Positions 43,984 through 52,040 of a stretch of 64,000 nt of DNA are shown here, one piece after another. Position 1 is the first letter of the stretch, and each line of letters begins with the position of its first letter. The notes below the pieces were generated by a model that did no database searches, was not told the origin of the DNA, and saw nothing but the letters and a program-made list of their open reading frames with translations. This DNA is from Rufibacter immobilis (GTDB lineage: Bacteria; Bacteroidota; Bacteroidia; Cytophagales; Hymenobacteraceae). The stretch spans positions 372,001 through 436,000 of the forward strand of contig NZ_RJJE01000002.1 of the NCBI RefSeq assembly GCF_003721565.1, read 5' to 3'. Both the position numbers and the translations under genes were made by a program.

Positions 43984-44035
43984 CTGTGGGCGTTTAGAGG
44001 CTCTTTTTGGAAAAACAGGCGCTAAACGCCCACAG
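43984..44035. repeat. GTTTAGGGGC hairpin, copy 16 (extended)
   Basis: CTGTGGGCGTTTAG and CTAAACGCCCACAG pair fully; the inner core (AGGCTC against CAGGCG) pairs poorly. The extension is specific to this locus. Confidence 0.85.
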
Positions 44036-44163
44036 GCCGCGGCAGAACCTAAAACTGCCAATTGGGGAATTGTACGCGCAGAAGTTTCCCAAGTTGGCGT
44101 GGGAAGTTACAACGTAAAGTAATACGCCAATCTTCCCCTTGGTCATCTGGCCGCAGGTGCCAC

Positions 44164-44207
44164 GGCCGTTTAGGGGCTGTTTTTCCAAAAATAGCCCCTA
44201 AACAGCC
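44164..44207. repeat. GTTTAGGGGC hairpin, copy 17
   Basis: CCGTTTAGGGGCTGTTTTTC with AAAATAGCCCCTAAACAG. Together with copy 16 it fills the divergent 378-base gap before the thioredoxin-NHL gene; no other gene is visible there. Confidence 0.85.
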
Positions 44208-44303
44208 CGCAGATAAATTCTTTCTCTCAAAAGAAACTGTAACTTTTTACGGCCAAATAAGTTTTTGCAGGGTTATATACCTTTACGTAAGCTTCTAACC
44301 GCC

Positions 44304-45722
44304 ATGCTCACCGGCCGCGTCAATGCCCCTGAAATAAACACCCGCCACGGTTGGCTCAACACCGACCGCGGGTACACCCTCAAAGACTTCCGGGGGAAGA
44401 TTGTGCTGCTCGATTTCTGGACCTTCGGGTGTATCAACTGCCAGCACATTCTGCCAGACCTGAAGCGGCTGGAGCAGGAGTATGCCCAGGAACTGGTGGT
44501 CATTGGCGTACACTCCGCCAAATTCACCGCCGAAAAACAGCAGAACGCCATCCGGCAGGCCATCCTCAAGTTCGGGATTGATCACCCGGTGGTCAATGAT
44601 GCTGATTTTGAGGTCTGGAAACAGTACGCCGTCAATGCCTGGCCCACCGTGGTGCTCATAGACCCAGACGGCAAAGTGATTGGGCAGAAACCCGGCGAAG
44701 GCATCTATGATATCATCAAGCCGCACCTGGATGAACTGATCCAGACCTTCGGGGATAAACTGAACCGAGGTTCTTTCCCGTTCAAGCGGGAGCTGCCCGC
44801 CAGCGCCACCACGCTCAGTTTTCCCTCCAAACTGATCTCGGCCCCAGACGGGCACCTTTTCCTCTCTGACAGCGGCCACAACCGAATTTTAAAGATAGAC
44901 ACCACCGGCCAGGTGCTGGACGTGATAGGCAGCGGGCAGCAAGGCTTCACAGACGGTCCCGCAACGGAGGCAACTTTCCATGAGCCGCACGGGCTGGCGC
45001 TGCACGGTTCCGCTCTGTACGTAGCCGATGCCAAGAACAACGCCCTCCGGAAGGTGGATCTGGATACCAAGCAGGTAAGCACCGTGGCCGGAACCGGAGA
45101 GCTGAGCTACTATTTCTTCCATGAGGAGATAGGCGTGCCGGTGAACCCCAACAGCCCCTGGGACCTGGCCCTGGACGGAAACCAGCTCTACATTGCCAGC
45201 GCCGGAAACCACCAGATCCTGCGCATGGATTTGCAGACCCAGCGCGTGTACCGCTTTGCCGGCACCGGCCGCGAAGCCCTCGCCGACGGCTCCCTCGCTG
45301 AAGCCGCCTTTAACCAGCCCAGCGGCCTTGCCCTGGTAGACCGCACGCTGTACGTGGCAGACCCCGAAGCCAGTGCCATCAGGGCCGTTGACTTAGACAA
45401 AGCCTCTGTCACTACTCTCATTGGGCAGGGCCTCTTTGAGTTCGGTGATGAAGACGGTGATTTTGAGGAAGCATATCTGCAACACTGCATGGGCATCGCC
45501 GCCCACGGCGGAAACCTCTATATAGCCGACACCTACAACGGCAAGATAAAGGTCATGGACCTGGCCAGGGAACGGGTTAAGACGCTTGTGGCCGGGCTGG
45601 AAGAACCCAACGGACTGCTGTTCCACCAGGGGCTCCTCTGGCTTACCAACACCAACGCCCATGAACTCTGGAAAGTAAACCTGGAGACCGGCGAACGGGA
45701 GATTGTGCCGGTGCGTCTGTAG
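44304..45722 (+). CDS. thioredoxin-like domain + NHL repeat protein (NHLRC2-like)
   Basis: A 472-residue protein with an N-terminal thioredoxin-like domain (about 8-150), redox motif TFGCINC (Cys43, Cys46). A C-terminal NHL beta-propeller (about 165-465) follows, with repeats such as GHLFLSDSGHNRILKID, ALYVADAKNNALRKVD, QLYIASAGNHQILRMD and NLYIADTYNGKIKVMD. This layout matches human NHLRC2 and bacterial relatives of unclear function. There is no signal peptide. The start ATG 44304 precedes MLTGRVNAPEINT; an upstream in-frame start at 44265 is less likely. Confidence 0.87.
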   Translation: MLTGRVNAPEINTRHGWLNTDRGYTLKDFRGKIVLLDFWTFGCINCQHILPDLKRLEQEYAQELVVIGVHSAKFTAEKQQNAIRQAILKFGIDHPVVNDADFEVWKQYAVNAWPTVVLIDPDGKVIGQKPGEGIYDIIKPHLDELIQTFGDKLNRGSFPFKRELPASATTLSFPSKLISAPDGHLFLSDSGHNRILKIDTTGQVLDVIGSGQQGFTDGPATEATFHEPHGLALHGSALYVADAKNNALRKVDLDTKQVSTVAGTGELSYYFFHEEIGVPVNPNSPWDLALDGNQLYIASAGNHQILRMDLQTQRVYRFAGTGREALADGSLAEAAFNQPSGLALVDRTLYVADPEASAIRAVDLDKASVTTLIGQGLFEFGDEDGDFEEAYLQHCMGIAAHGGNLYIADTYNGKIKVMDLARERVKTLVAGLEEPNGLLFHQGLLWLTNTNAHELWKVNLETGEREIVPVRL

Positions 45723-45797
45723 AACGTTTCCCTGGCACTGCCACTGCGTTCTTTAAGGTAAACGTAATTTCCTCTATAGCAATCACAAGGTGTACAG

Positions 45798-45838
45798 GTG
45801 CGTTTAGGGGCTGTTTTTCCTGAATTGAGGTCAAAAAA
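45798..45838. repeat. GTTTAGGGGC hairpin, copy 18 (half)
   Basis: GTGCGTTTAGGGGCTGTTTT intact; right arm lost. It lies in the tandem gap after the thioredoxin-NHL gene. Confidence 0.65.
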
Positions 45839-45932
45839 GGCATGAGAACTAATGTTAGCTTTTTTCGCTTCTCTATAGGAGGAAGATACCACTAATGATG
45901 TTTCTTTCCTGTATTTTTAAAGGCTATAGAAT

Positions 45933-45940
45933 TAGCTTTG
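45933..45940 (+). promoter_or_regulatory. possible promoter -7 element of the serine dehydratase gene
   Basis: TAGCTTTG matches TAnnTTTG, 69 bases before the start. No clear -33 TTG. Confidence 0.4.
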
Positions 45941-46009
45941 GCACGTAATAGAATGAGTACAGCGTTGCAGAAGAAGTGCGCGTTTTGTAGACCTAGAGGA
46001 AGATAAGAG

Positions 46010-46915
46010 ATGGCTTTATTATTCAATGATTTCGCAAGCTGGGAGCGGCATTGCAGGGCCACGGGTGAATCGTTGTACCAGGCGGTACTGCAATATGAGA
46101 TAGAACAGAAAGGCCGCACGGAGGAAGAAATCTGGAACGGTCTGCAACGGGCCTATGAGGTCATGCGCGATGCCGTGAAAACTGGCCTCACCCAAGACAT
46201 GACCTCGCGCTCTGGCATGGTGAACAACGGGGCCAAGAAAGTAGCGGCGGCGCCGGTAACGGTGTTGTCGGCGGAGTTTCAGCAGTTGGTGAGTCGTGCG
46301 TTGGGGGCCAAAGAGGTGAATTCCTGCATGGGCCGCGTAGTGGCTGCACCTACCGCGGGAGCTTCCGGTATCTTGCCCGGCATCCTGACCACTATCCAGG
46401 ACCTGCACCACTTAGATGACCGTAAAATCCATGAGGGTTTGCTGGTGGCCGCCGGTATTGCGCTCATCATTGAGACCAACGCATCTTTGGCGGGGGCCGT
46501 GGGCGGTTGCCAGGCCGAAACCGGCAGTGCCGCCGCCATGGGAGCCGGCGCTATTGTCTATTGCCTGGGCGGAACCGTGGAGCAGACTTTTGCGGCGGTG
46601 GCCATTACCATCCAGTGCATGCTGGGCCTCATCTGTGATCCCGTGGCCGGTCTGGTGGAAGTGCCGTGTATTGTGCGCAATGCCAGTGCGGCGGCCATCG
46701 CGTTTTCCAGCGCCCAGATTGCCATTGCCGGGGTTAACCCTGTGATTCCGGTAGACCAATGCGTGATGGCGCTGGGCGAGGTGGGCCAGAGCATGGAAAC
46801 CAAGTACAAAGAAACCGCTCTGGGCGGATTGGCCAACACTCCCAAAGGGCGCGAGATAGAAAACCTGGTGCTGGTGCAGGACGTGGAGATTCTACCAGAC
46901 GAGGACCCACAGTAG
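46010..46915 (+). CDS. sdaA: L-serine dehydratase, iron-sulfur type, alpha subunit
   Basis: A 301-residue alpha (catalytic, 4Fe-4S) chain, which deaminates serine to pyruvate and ammonia. Signatures are SRSGMVNNGAKK, NSCMGRVVAAPTAGASGILPG, GGCQAETGSAAAMGAGA, LGLICDPVAGLVEVPCI and NPVIPVDQCVMALGEVG, with cysteines available for the cluster. The size equals the alpha subunit of two-chain enzymes (SdaAA); the beta chain is not adjacent and not in the window. A serine biosynthesis pair lies 5 kb downstream. Confidence 0.92.
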   Translation: MALLFNDFASWERHCRATGESLYQAVLQYEIEQKGRTEEEIWNGLQRAYEVMRDAVKTGLTQDMTSRSGMVNNGAKKVAAAPVTVLSAEFQQLVSRALGAKEVNSCMGRVVAAPTAGASGILPGILTTIQDLHHLDDRKIHEGLLVAAGIALIIETNASLAGAVGGCQAETGSAAAMGAGAIVYCLGGTVEQTFAAVAITIQCMLGLICDPVAGLVEVPCIVRNASAAAIAFSSAQIAIAGVNPVIPVDQCVMALGEVGQSMETKYKETALGGLANTPKGREIENLVLVQDVEILPDEDPQ

Positions 46916-46934
46916 CTAAGGGCTGAAATCAAAG

Positions 46935-46984
46935 AAAGCCGTTTAGAGCCTGTTTTTCGAAAAACGGCCTCTAAACGGCTTTTT
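46935..46984. repeat. GTTTAGGGGC hairpin, copy 19 (TAGAG/CTCTA variant)
   Basis: AAAGCCGTTTAGAGCC and GGCCTCTAAACGGCTTT. The usual TAGGG/CCCTA is replaced on both arms by TAGAG/CTCTA, a compensated change. The T-run that follows could serve as a terminator for the serine dehydratase. Confidence 0.88.
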
Positions 46985-47112
46985 GTCTGTGGGGCTATTT
47001 CTCCTTGGCACCAACCTCCAATTTTCTGCGTGCGTGCGTGGCGCCTAGGGACTTCCTGAAAGATTATAAGAAGATCAGGCACATGGCCCGGAGAAGACTT
47101 TTATTTCTGGTT

Positions 47113-47646
47113 CTACTTCTTCACCGTCACAATATTCAGGAACTGCTCGTTTTCATCCCACCCTAACCGGATGGGGTGGGTGCTGTCCAGTTTGATGACT
47201 TCTACCTTGGCTATATAATTGACATCGGCTAAAAAACGTTTTTCGTTGACGAGGTTCTTGTTCACCAGCACGCGCAACTTCCGTTGTTGGGCCGGCACCT
47301 TGAACCGGTCCAGTACATCATTCAGCTTCAGGAGAGGCCGCTTGTGCGTTAGTTCAATCACTGCTACCCCATTCTTGGCTTTGGGCCCCATGCCAGCCAG
47401 CATGGTAGAATCTTTATACACCTGTAGCACCTTAATTTCTTTCGTGTCTACCAGCAAAGAAGCATAGTCGGTTTCCTGGTTGCCCAGCAGCAGGAGCGGC
47501 TCCTGAGAGGGAATAGTGCCTAAGACATATCTGGTGATGGGTCTCCGGTCATCCAACACGGGTAGATAATCACTGGGTGCATATTGGCACCAGCCACTGG
47601 CAGCGTAGAAGATGCCCAGTCCCGTAATCAAGAGCACTTTTTTCAT
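47113..47646 (-). CDS. small secreted protein resembling a TonB-receptor plug
   Basis: A 177-residue exported protein (signal KKVLLITGLGIFYAASGWCQ). Its single mature domain has GPKAKNGVAVIELTH and a later YIAKVEVIKLD segment. These recall the plug of TonB-dependent receptors (KNGVIxIxTK, then VEVLKG), but no barrel follows. This is an observation of pattern only; I cannot name a family. The start ATG 47646 is chosen over an in-frame ATG at 47664. Confidence 0.6.
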   Translation of the reverse strand: MKKVLLITGLGIFYAASGWCQYAPSDYLPVLDDRRPITRYVLGTIPSQEPLLLLGNQETDYASLLVDTKEIKVLQVYKDSTMLAGMGPKAKNGVAVIELTHKRPLLKLNDVLDRFKVPAQQRKLRVLVNKNLVNEKRFLADVNYIAKVEVIKLDSTHPIRLGWDENEQFLNIVTVKK

Positions 47647-47736
47647 AAGAATAAAGTTATGCAATATTGAATGTATCTGATAACGGGTTTAACTGTTTTA
47701 TAGTCTTAGAGTTATTAATATCCTGTAGTTGCGGCA

Positions 47737-48933
47737 TCAGTAGTTGGGGATGTCTTTTACGTCATTGCGGGTGAGCAGCAGGCCCAGCATCATGAGCAGG
47801 CTGGAGAGCAGCACCACAAAGAAGAGCACACTTTCATTCATGCCCACAATGTCATACCGCGCCGGAATGCTGTAAAAGAGCAGAATGGTAATGAGGCCGC
47901 GCGGGGCAATGAACAGCTCCGGAATAAGAGGGACGCGCGCCACGTACTGCAGGTACAGGTAACGCACCAGCAGAATAATGCTGAAGATGGTGAAGCCCAA
48001 CACCCAGACATCCAGCTGGTAAAGCTCCTGCAGGTTAATAGAAAACCCGAACAGCAGGAAGAAGAACGTCCTGATCACGAAGGCACTTTCGCCGTTAATC
48101 TGCTTCAGCTGCACAATCTCAGACTGTAAAGAGGTTAAGCTGATGAACTTGCCCAGCCGGTCTTTGATAAACAGCGCCGCATTGTTGAGCATGAGCCCGA
48201 AACAGAGCACCATGAGCAGCGAAGACAGGTGCAGTTTCTTGCCCACCGCGTACAGCAGAATGAGAATGGCAATAATGAGGAAGAACTTGATGTGGCTCCT
48301 GATCTTGTCCACGAAGAACAGCAGAATAAGGCAGCAGACAATGGAGATGAGGAAAATGCTGACCAGATCAACCGCCAGCGTCACAAAGGAGCCAATGCCC
48401 ACCGTCTCATTCTGCACCGCAAAGTTGAAAGCGATAATGCCAATAATATCTGAGAAGGTAGCCTCGTAGACAATAAACTCCTTCTTCTCCGGCGTGAGGT
48501 TAGACACACTGGGAATGGCAATGGCGCTACTGATTACGGCCAACGGAATGGCGTTCACAAGGGCCACATTGTACGGCACATGTAGCCAGAAATTCACGAA
48601 CCAGCCAATAAGACCGGCGGTAATGAGCAGCGTTAGCGTGGCCGTGAGCAAAGTCTTCCTGATAAGGGGCAGCTTTTCGCGTTTCAGTTCCAGGTCCAGC
48701 GTACCCTCCAGTACAATCAGGATCAACCCAATAATCCCGAACAGTTCCAGAATATTGCGCAGGCCGGGCAAGGTTACGTTGAAGTACTTGGCTAGTAGTT
48801 GCAGCAGGATTCCGGTGGTAAGCAGCAAGATCACTGAGGGAATCTTTGACCGTTTGGCCACTACATCAAACAGGTATGAAAGGATGATGAGGCTGCTGAG
48901 GATAATGAGAAAGGTATAGGCATCTAAGATCAT
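47737..48933 (-). CDS. cation:proton antiporter (CPA family)
   Basis: A 398-residue polytopic membrane protein, about 12 helices, of the sodium/proton exchanger domain family. Recognisable stretches are LLTTGILLQLLAKYFNV, GLILIVLEGTLDLELKRE, LAVISSAIAIPSV and EATFSDIIGIIAFNF, the last placing the ion-binding Asp. No C-terminal TrkA/RCK domain is present, so it is a short-form antiporter. The ion (sodium or potassium) is unknown. It is transcribed alone toward the small secreted protein. Confidence 0.88.
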   Translation of the reverse strand: MILDAYTFLIILSSLIILSYLFDVVAKRSKIPSVILLLTTGILLQLLAKYFNVTLPGLRNILELFGIIGLILIVLEGTLDLELKREKLPLIRKTLLTATLTLLITAGLIGWFVNFWLHVPYNVALVNAIPLAVISSAIAIPSVSNLTPEKKEFIVYEATFSDIIGIIAFNFAVQNETVGIGSFVTLAVDLVSIFLISIVCCLILLFFVDKIRSHIKFFLIIAILILLYAVGKKLHLSSLLMVLCFGLMLNNAALFIKDRLGKFISLTSLQSEIVQLKQINGESAFVIRTFFFLLFGFSINLQELYQLDVWVLGFTIFSIILLVRYLYLQYVARVPLIPELFIAPRGLITILLFYSIPARYDIVGMNESVLFFVVLLSSLLMMLGLLLTRNDVKDIPNY

Positions 48934-49044
48934 GGGTCAGAAATAAAGACAGGAATTGATACGGGAACAAGTCCCGCAAGACTAAAAAAGCGGGTATCGC
49001 CCCTTCTGTTTTAAACAAAAGAACAAGACCAACTAGGGGTACAT

Positions 49045-49097
49045 CTGGTTTCTGCGGTCTTACTCCATATCTAATATAGGATAAGTTCAGAAACCAG
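49045..49097. promoter_or_regulatory. inverted repeat CTGGTTTCTG...CAGAAACCAG
   Basis: Perfect 10-base arms (49045-49054 and 49088-49097) separated by 33 bases, in the divergent gap between the antiporter and a lipoprotein gene. It may be an operator or a hairpin; nothing decides this. Confidence 0.35.
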
Positions 49098-49204
49098 CCA
49101 AAGGTTTTGCCGGAGGTACCCAAAAGTTACGGCAACCGCTTTGGCTGTTCCTGCCCGATAGTACGTCTAAATCTACAGTCCTGCGCTGCTTATTTCTATT
49201 GTCT

Positions 49205-49945
49205 ATGTTCCGTTTTCAGACATTCTTTTCCTGCGCCGCCGCCTTGCTAGTAGGAGTAACGGCTTGTTCTGTGCCAGATATGAACGTGAGCGAAGGCCTG
49301 CGCCAGGAGACTACGGCTATGCCCGTGGTTGGCCGCTCGGCCTTCAGGCTCTCTCTGGGCAGTGAGAAAGGCTTCGGGTTTGGGGCCTACCGGCTGCATG
49401 ACATCAAAAGAGGCTGGACCCGCCGCACAGGCACTAGCCCAGAGAGCCTCCTGCAGGTGTCTGAGGCGTACCAGAAGTACAGCTTCGGGCTTACAGACAC
49501 GGTGCGGCAGAAAACAGTGTTGGTGCAGGCTGCCGCCATGCTGAATTCCGTTGCCGCTGAGGCGGGCGGCTGGTCTGTGAATCTTGACAAGCAGCGTGAA
49601 TTCCTGAAAGTGGCGTTCCAGACCCCTGAAAGCGGAACCTGGGAATTGTCGTTGGCAGATCCCGGAAACTATACGGAACGGGTGAACTTCAGGGGGGAAC
49701 TGAGCAACGGAACACACGAGATAGAGGTGCAGCCGCTGTATAAATGGGAGGGAAAGGCGCTGCCGTCTGGCACGGCGCTAGGGTATGAGTTCTCCCAAAA
49801 CGGCTATGTGCTGGCTTCTGTGCAAACCGTCAACAACGGCAAAGTCTGGCTGAAAAATACCCTTAGCCCAGATTTGCAGTTGGTCTTGGCCAGTGCCTGC
49901 GGTTCTTTGCTGCTTTACAACCAACTAGCGGCGGAAGGTCAATAA
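49205..49945 (+). CDS. hypothetical lipoprotein
   Basis: A 246-residue probable lipoprotein (lipobox LLVGVTAC, Cys near 21) of unknown function. The mature part is soluble, mixed beta, with SFGLTDTVRQKTVLVQAAAML and FRGELSNGTHEIEVQPLYKW; no known motif was seen. I prefer the ATG at 49205 (MFRFQTFF) to the in-frame TTG at 49199. Its stop is followed by a full hairpin copy shared with the convergent glycerophosphodiesterase gene. Confidence 0.65.
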   Translation: MFRFQTFFSCAAALLVGVTACSVPDMNVSEGLRQETTAMPVVGRSAFRLSLGSEKGFGFGAYRLHDIKRGWTRRTGTSPESLLQVSEAYQKYSFGLTDTVRQKTVLVQAAAMLNSVAAEAGGWSVNLDKQREFLKVAFQTPESGTWELSLADPGNYTERVNFRGELSNGTHEIEVQPLYKWEGKALPSGTALGYEFSQNGYVLASVQTVNNGKVWLKNTLSPDLQLVLASACGSLLLYNQLAAEGQ

Positions 49946-49973
49946 ACGCTTGCGGAATGGAGGTGGGTTAATG

Positions 49974-50021
49974 AATTGCGTTTAGGGGCTCTTTTTCCCA
50001 AAAGAGCCCCTAAACGCAATT
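49974..50021. repeat. GTTTAGGGGC hairpin, copy 20 (full)
   Basis: AATTGCGTTTAGGGGCTC and GAGCCCCTAAACGCAATT, perfectly paired. Its right end overlaps the stop codon of the convergent glycerophosphodiesterase gene. Confidence 0.92.
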
Positions 50022-50907
50022 ACTCCGCTCTGGTAACTAGCTCAGGGTGGTTGGTCATGACGCCGTCTGCCCCTAATTCAAAGAGTTTTTTGATGTTCTT
50101 GGGCGAGTCTTCGGTCCAGATAAAGGTTTTGAAACCTTGGTTGTGCAATGACTTGATCAGCGCCTTAGAGGCGAAGTACCGATGGATGTTGATAGCGGTG
50201 GCCTCTGAGTAGCGCTCAAAATTCCCGAACTTAAGCTCATGGTCAATGTAAATGGGCAGCAACGGTATTTTGCCCACCATGAGCTTGTGCGTGGAAATCA
50301 CGAAGTCTGTCTGCCAGATACGCTCCAGAATGGGGTCATGGAAAGACTGAAGCACGCACCATTCCTCGGCGCGGTGTTCCCTGATGAGCCGGAGCGTGTT
50401 CTCCTCCAGACCCTGGTAATAATTGTCTTCGCCTTTCTTTAGCTCAATGAGGAGTTTCTTTTTGCCTTTCACGGCGCGCAGCACCTGCGCTAAGGTAGGA
50501 ATGCGCTCGCCGGCAAAGGAAGAATCATGTTTTGCGCCTGCGTCCAGCTTTTTCAGTTCGGCCAGCGTAAGATCGGCCACGCGGCCGGTGCCGTTGGTGG
50601 TGCGGTCCACGGTGGGGTCATGGATGACCACTACCTGTCCGTCTTTACTCTGGTGAACGTCTACCTCTATGTAATCGGCGGTGGTTTCCAGGGCTTTTTT
50701 TACGGCAGCCAACGTGTTTTCTGGAGCTAACCCAGAGGCGCCGCGGTGGGCCACCAGACTTACCTTGCGCAACTGTTTTTTGAGGACAATTGCCTGCTCA
50801 GAGGAGCCGGAACTGCCGCACGCGGAAACAAAGAAAAATAAGAGGCTAAGCAGAAGTGCCTGCCTTGCCCACTTCAGAACCCAATTGAGATCAGATCTTT
50901 TGCGCAT
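50020..50907 (-). CDS. glycerophosphodiester phosphodiesterase, lipoprotein
   Basis: A 295-residue GDPD-family enzyme that cleaves glycerophosphodiesters to glycerol-3-phosphate and an alcohol. A lipobox FVSAC (Cys about 30) anchors it in the envelope. Catalytic elements are VAHRGASGLAPENT and EVDVHQSKDGQVVVIHDPTVD, with the two His and the Glu/Asp pair intact. The C-terminal barrel has KTFIWTEDSPKNIKKLFELGADGVMTNHPE. The stop codon lies within hairpin copy 20. Confidence 0.92.
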   Translation of the reverse strand: MRKRSDLNWVLKWARQALLLSLLFFFVSACGSSGSSEQAIVLKKQLRKVSLVAHRGASGLAPENTLAAVKKALETTADYIEVDVHQSKDGQVVVIHDPTVDRTTNGTGRVADLTLAELKKLDAGAKHDSSFAGERIPTLAQVLRAVKGKKKLLIELKKGEDNYYQGLEENTLRLIREHRAEEWCVLQSFHDPILERIWQTDFVISTHKLMVGKIPLLPIYIDHELKFGNFERYSEATAINIHRYFASKALIKSLHNQGFKTFIWTEDSPKNIKKLFELGADGVMTNHPELVTRAE

Positions 50908-50996
50908 AAATCTGCTGGCCTTTCAAGAGACTTCAGCATTGAAAGATACTACAGTTTTCTGTTCTGCCCAATAAGTCATGCCAGCGGTTGCGGTTC

Positions 50997-51461
50997 TCAC
51001 AGAATATCTACCTGGCGGGTAATGCTTTCTTCCAGTGAAATGAACGTTTCTGTGCGTTCCACACCTTCAATAGGCTGAATTTTCTCGTTCAGGACTTCGC
51101 GCAGGTGCAGGGTGTCGCGGCAGATGATCTTGGCAAACATGCTCCACTGGCCGGTGGTGTAGTGCATCTCCACAATCTCTGGTACCTGCCGCATCTGGGC
51201 CACGGCTGTCTGGTAGGCGGAGCCTTTCTCCAGGTAAATGCCAATGAAGGCGCAGATGTCATATCCTACGGCGTTGGGGTTAATGAACAGGTGCGATCCT
51301 TTGATCACGCCCAGATCCTCCAACTTTTTCATGCGCACGTGTACGGTGCCCCCAGAAACTTGTAACTCCTTCGCAATGTCTGTGTAGGCTCTGGTGGCAT
51401 CTACCATAAGCATGGAAAGAATTCTTCTGTCAAGATTATCAATTTCTGAAACTTGGGCCAT
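50997..51461 (-). CDS. Lrp/AsnC family transcriptional regulator
   Basis: A 154-residue feast/famine regulator. The N-terminal helix-turn-helix (LDRRILSMLMVDATRAYTDIAKELQVSGGTVHVRMKKLEDLGVI) is followed by the RAM ligand-binding domain (about 70-145). Family members sense amino acids and control their metabolism. It is divergent from the serine-synthesis genes across a 579-base gap, which suggests (inference) that it regulates them. No operator could be assigned. Confidence 0.92.
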   Translation of the reverse strand: MAQVSEIDNLDRRILSMLMVDATRAYTDIAKELQVSGGTVHVRMKKLEDLGVIKGSHLFINPNAVGYDICAFIGIYLEKGSAYQTAVAQMRQVPEIVEMHYTTGQWSMFAKIICRDTLHLREVLNEKIQPIEGVERTETFISLEESITRQVDIL

Positions 51462-52040
51462 TTTATAGGTCGGTTTTTGTCAATTCTACAACGAAAATTA
51501 TCTCTTTTTAGAGATGTGCTAAGTTACGAAAAAATATATTATTAAATTATTATTTTATATGTAGATTTAATGGCTTAATGATAAGTATTATATAAAAATA
51601 TTAACATATTTGTAAACGATTTCAATGCCAACCGATTTCATAGCGGCACAGGAGCTAATTTACTGGCCGTAACGCTCAGTTGCAACAGCTTCTGGCCCAG
51701 GCTGCGTGAAAGCGCCTTCGCCCATTGGTATGGCTTGCAGGTTCTGCTAAAGTTGTTTTACATAGATTTCAGAAGTAAGATAGTGCATTTTTTACGGGTG
51801 AGTATTCCATTAAGTTCGTACGGCTGCCTCTTGGGCAGGGAAGAAGTAGTCTGCACGTGTCTTGCCCCACTTTTTAGTCCAAGCCGTTTAGGGGCGCTTT
51901 TTTCAAAAATAGCCCCTAAACGTTTTTCATTTAAACATATCCTCCCCAATATTGGGACGCCGTTCCTGGTGGGGCGGTTCAACGGAAATTCAGAAGCCTG
52001 GCAGAGGCAGTTTGCCAGGCATAGTTAAACCCTTCTTCCA
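51462..52040. other. long divergent intergenic region (Lrp / serine genes)
   Basis: No gene visible. The half next to the regulator is very AT-rich (51530-51620). It includes a small palindrome ATCTCTTTTTAGAGAT near 51500 and TAATTTTC on the minus strand as a possible -7 element for the regulator. The middle is GC-balanced without clear motifs. Hairpin copy 21 sits at 51884. Confidence 0.5.
51884..51923. repeat. GTTTAGGGGC hairpin, copy 21
   Basis: GCCGTTTAGGGGCGCTTTTT and AATAGCCCCTAAACG, well paired in the core, in the divergent gap 118 bases before the fusion gene. Confidence 0.85.

Noticed and set aside
43927-44061. N-terminal extension of the PAP2 protein
   Set aside because: It reads through hairpin copy 16 and would bury the signal peptide.
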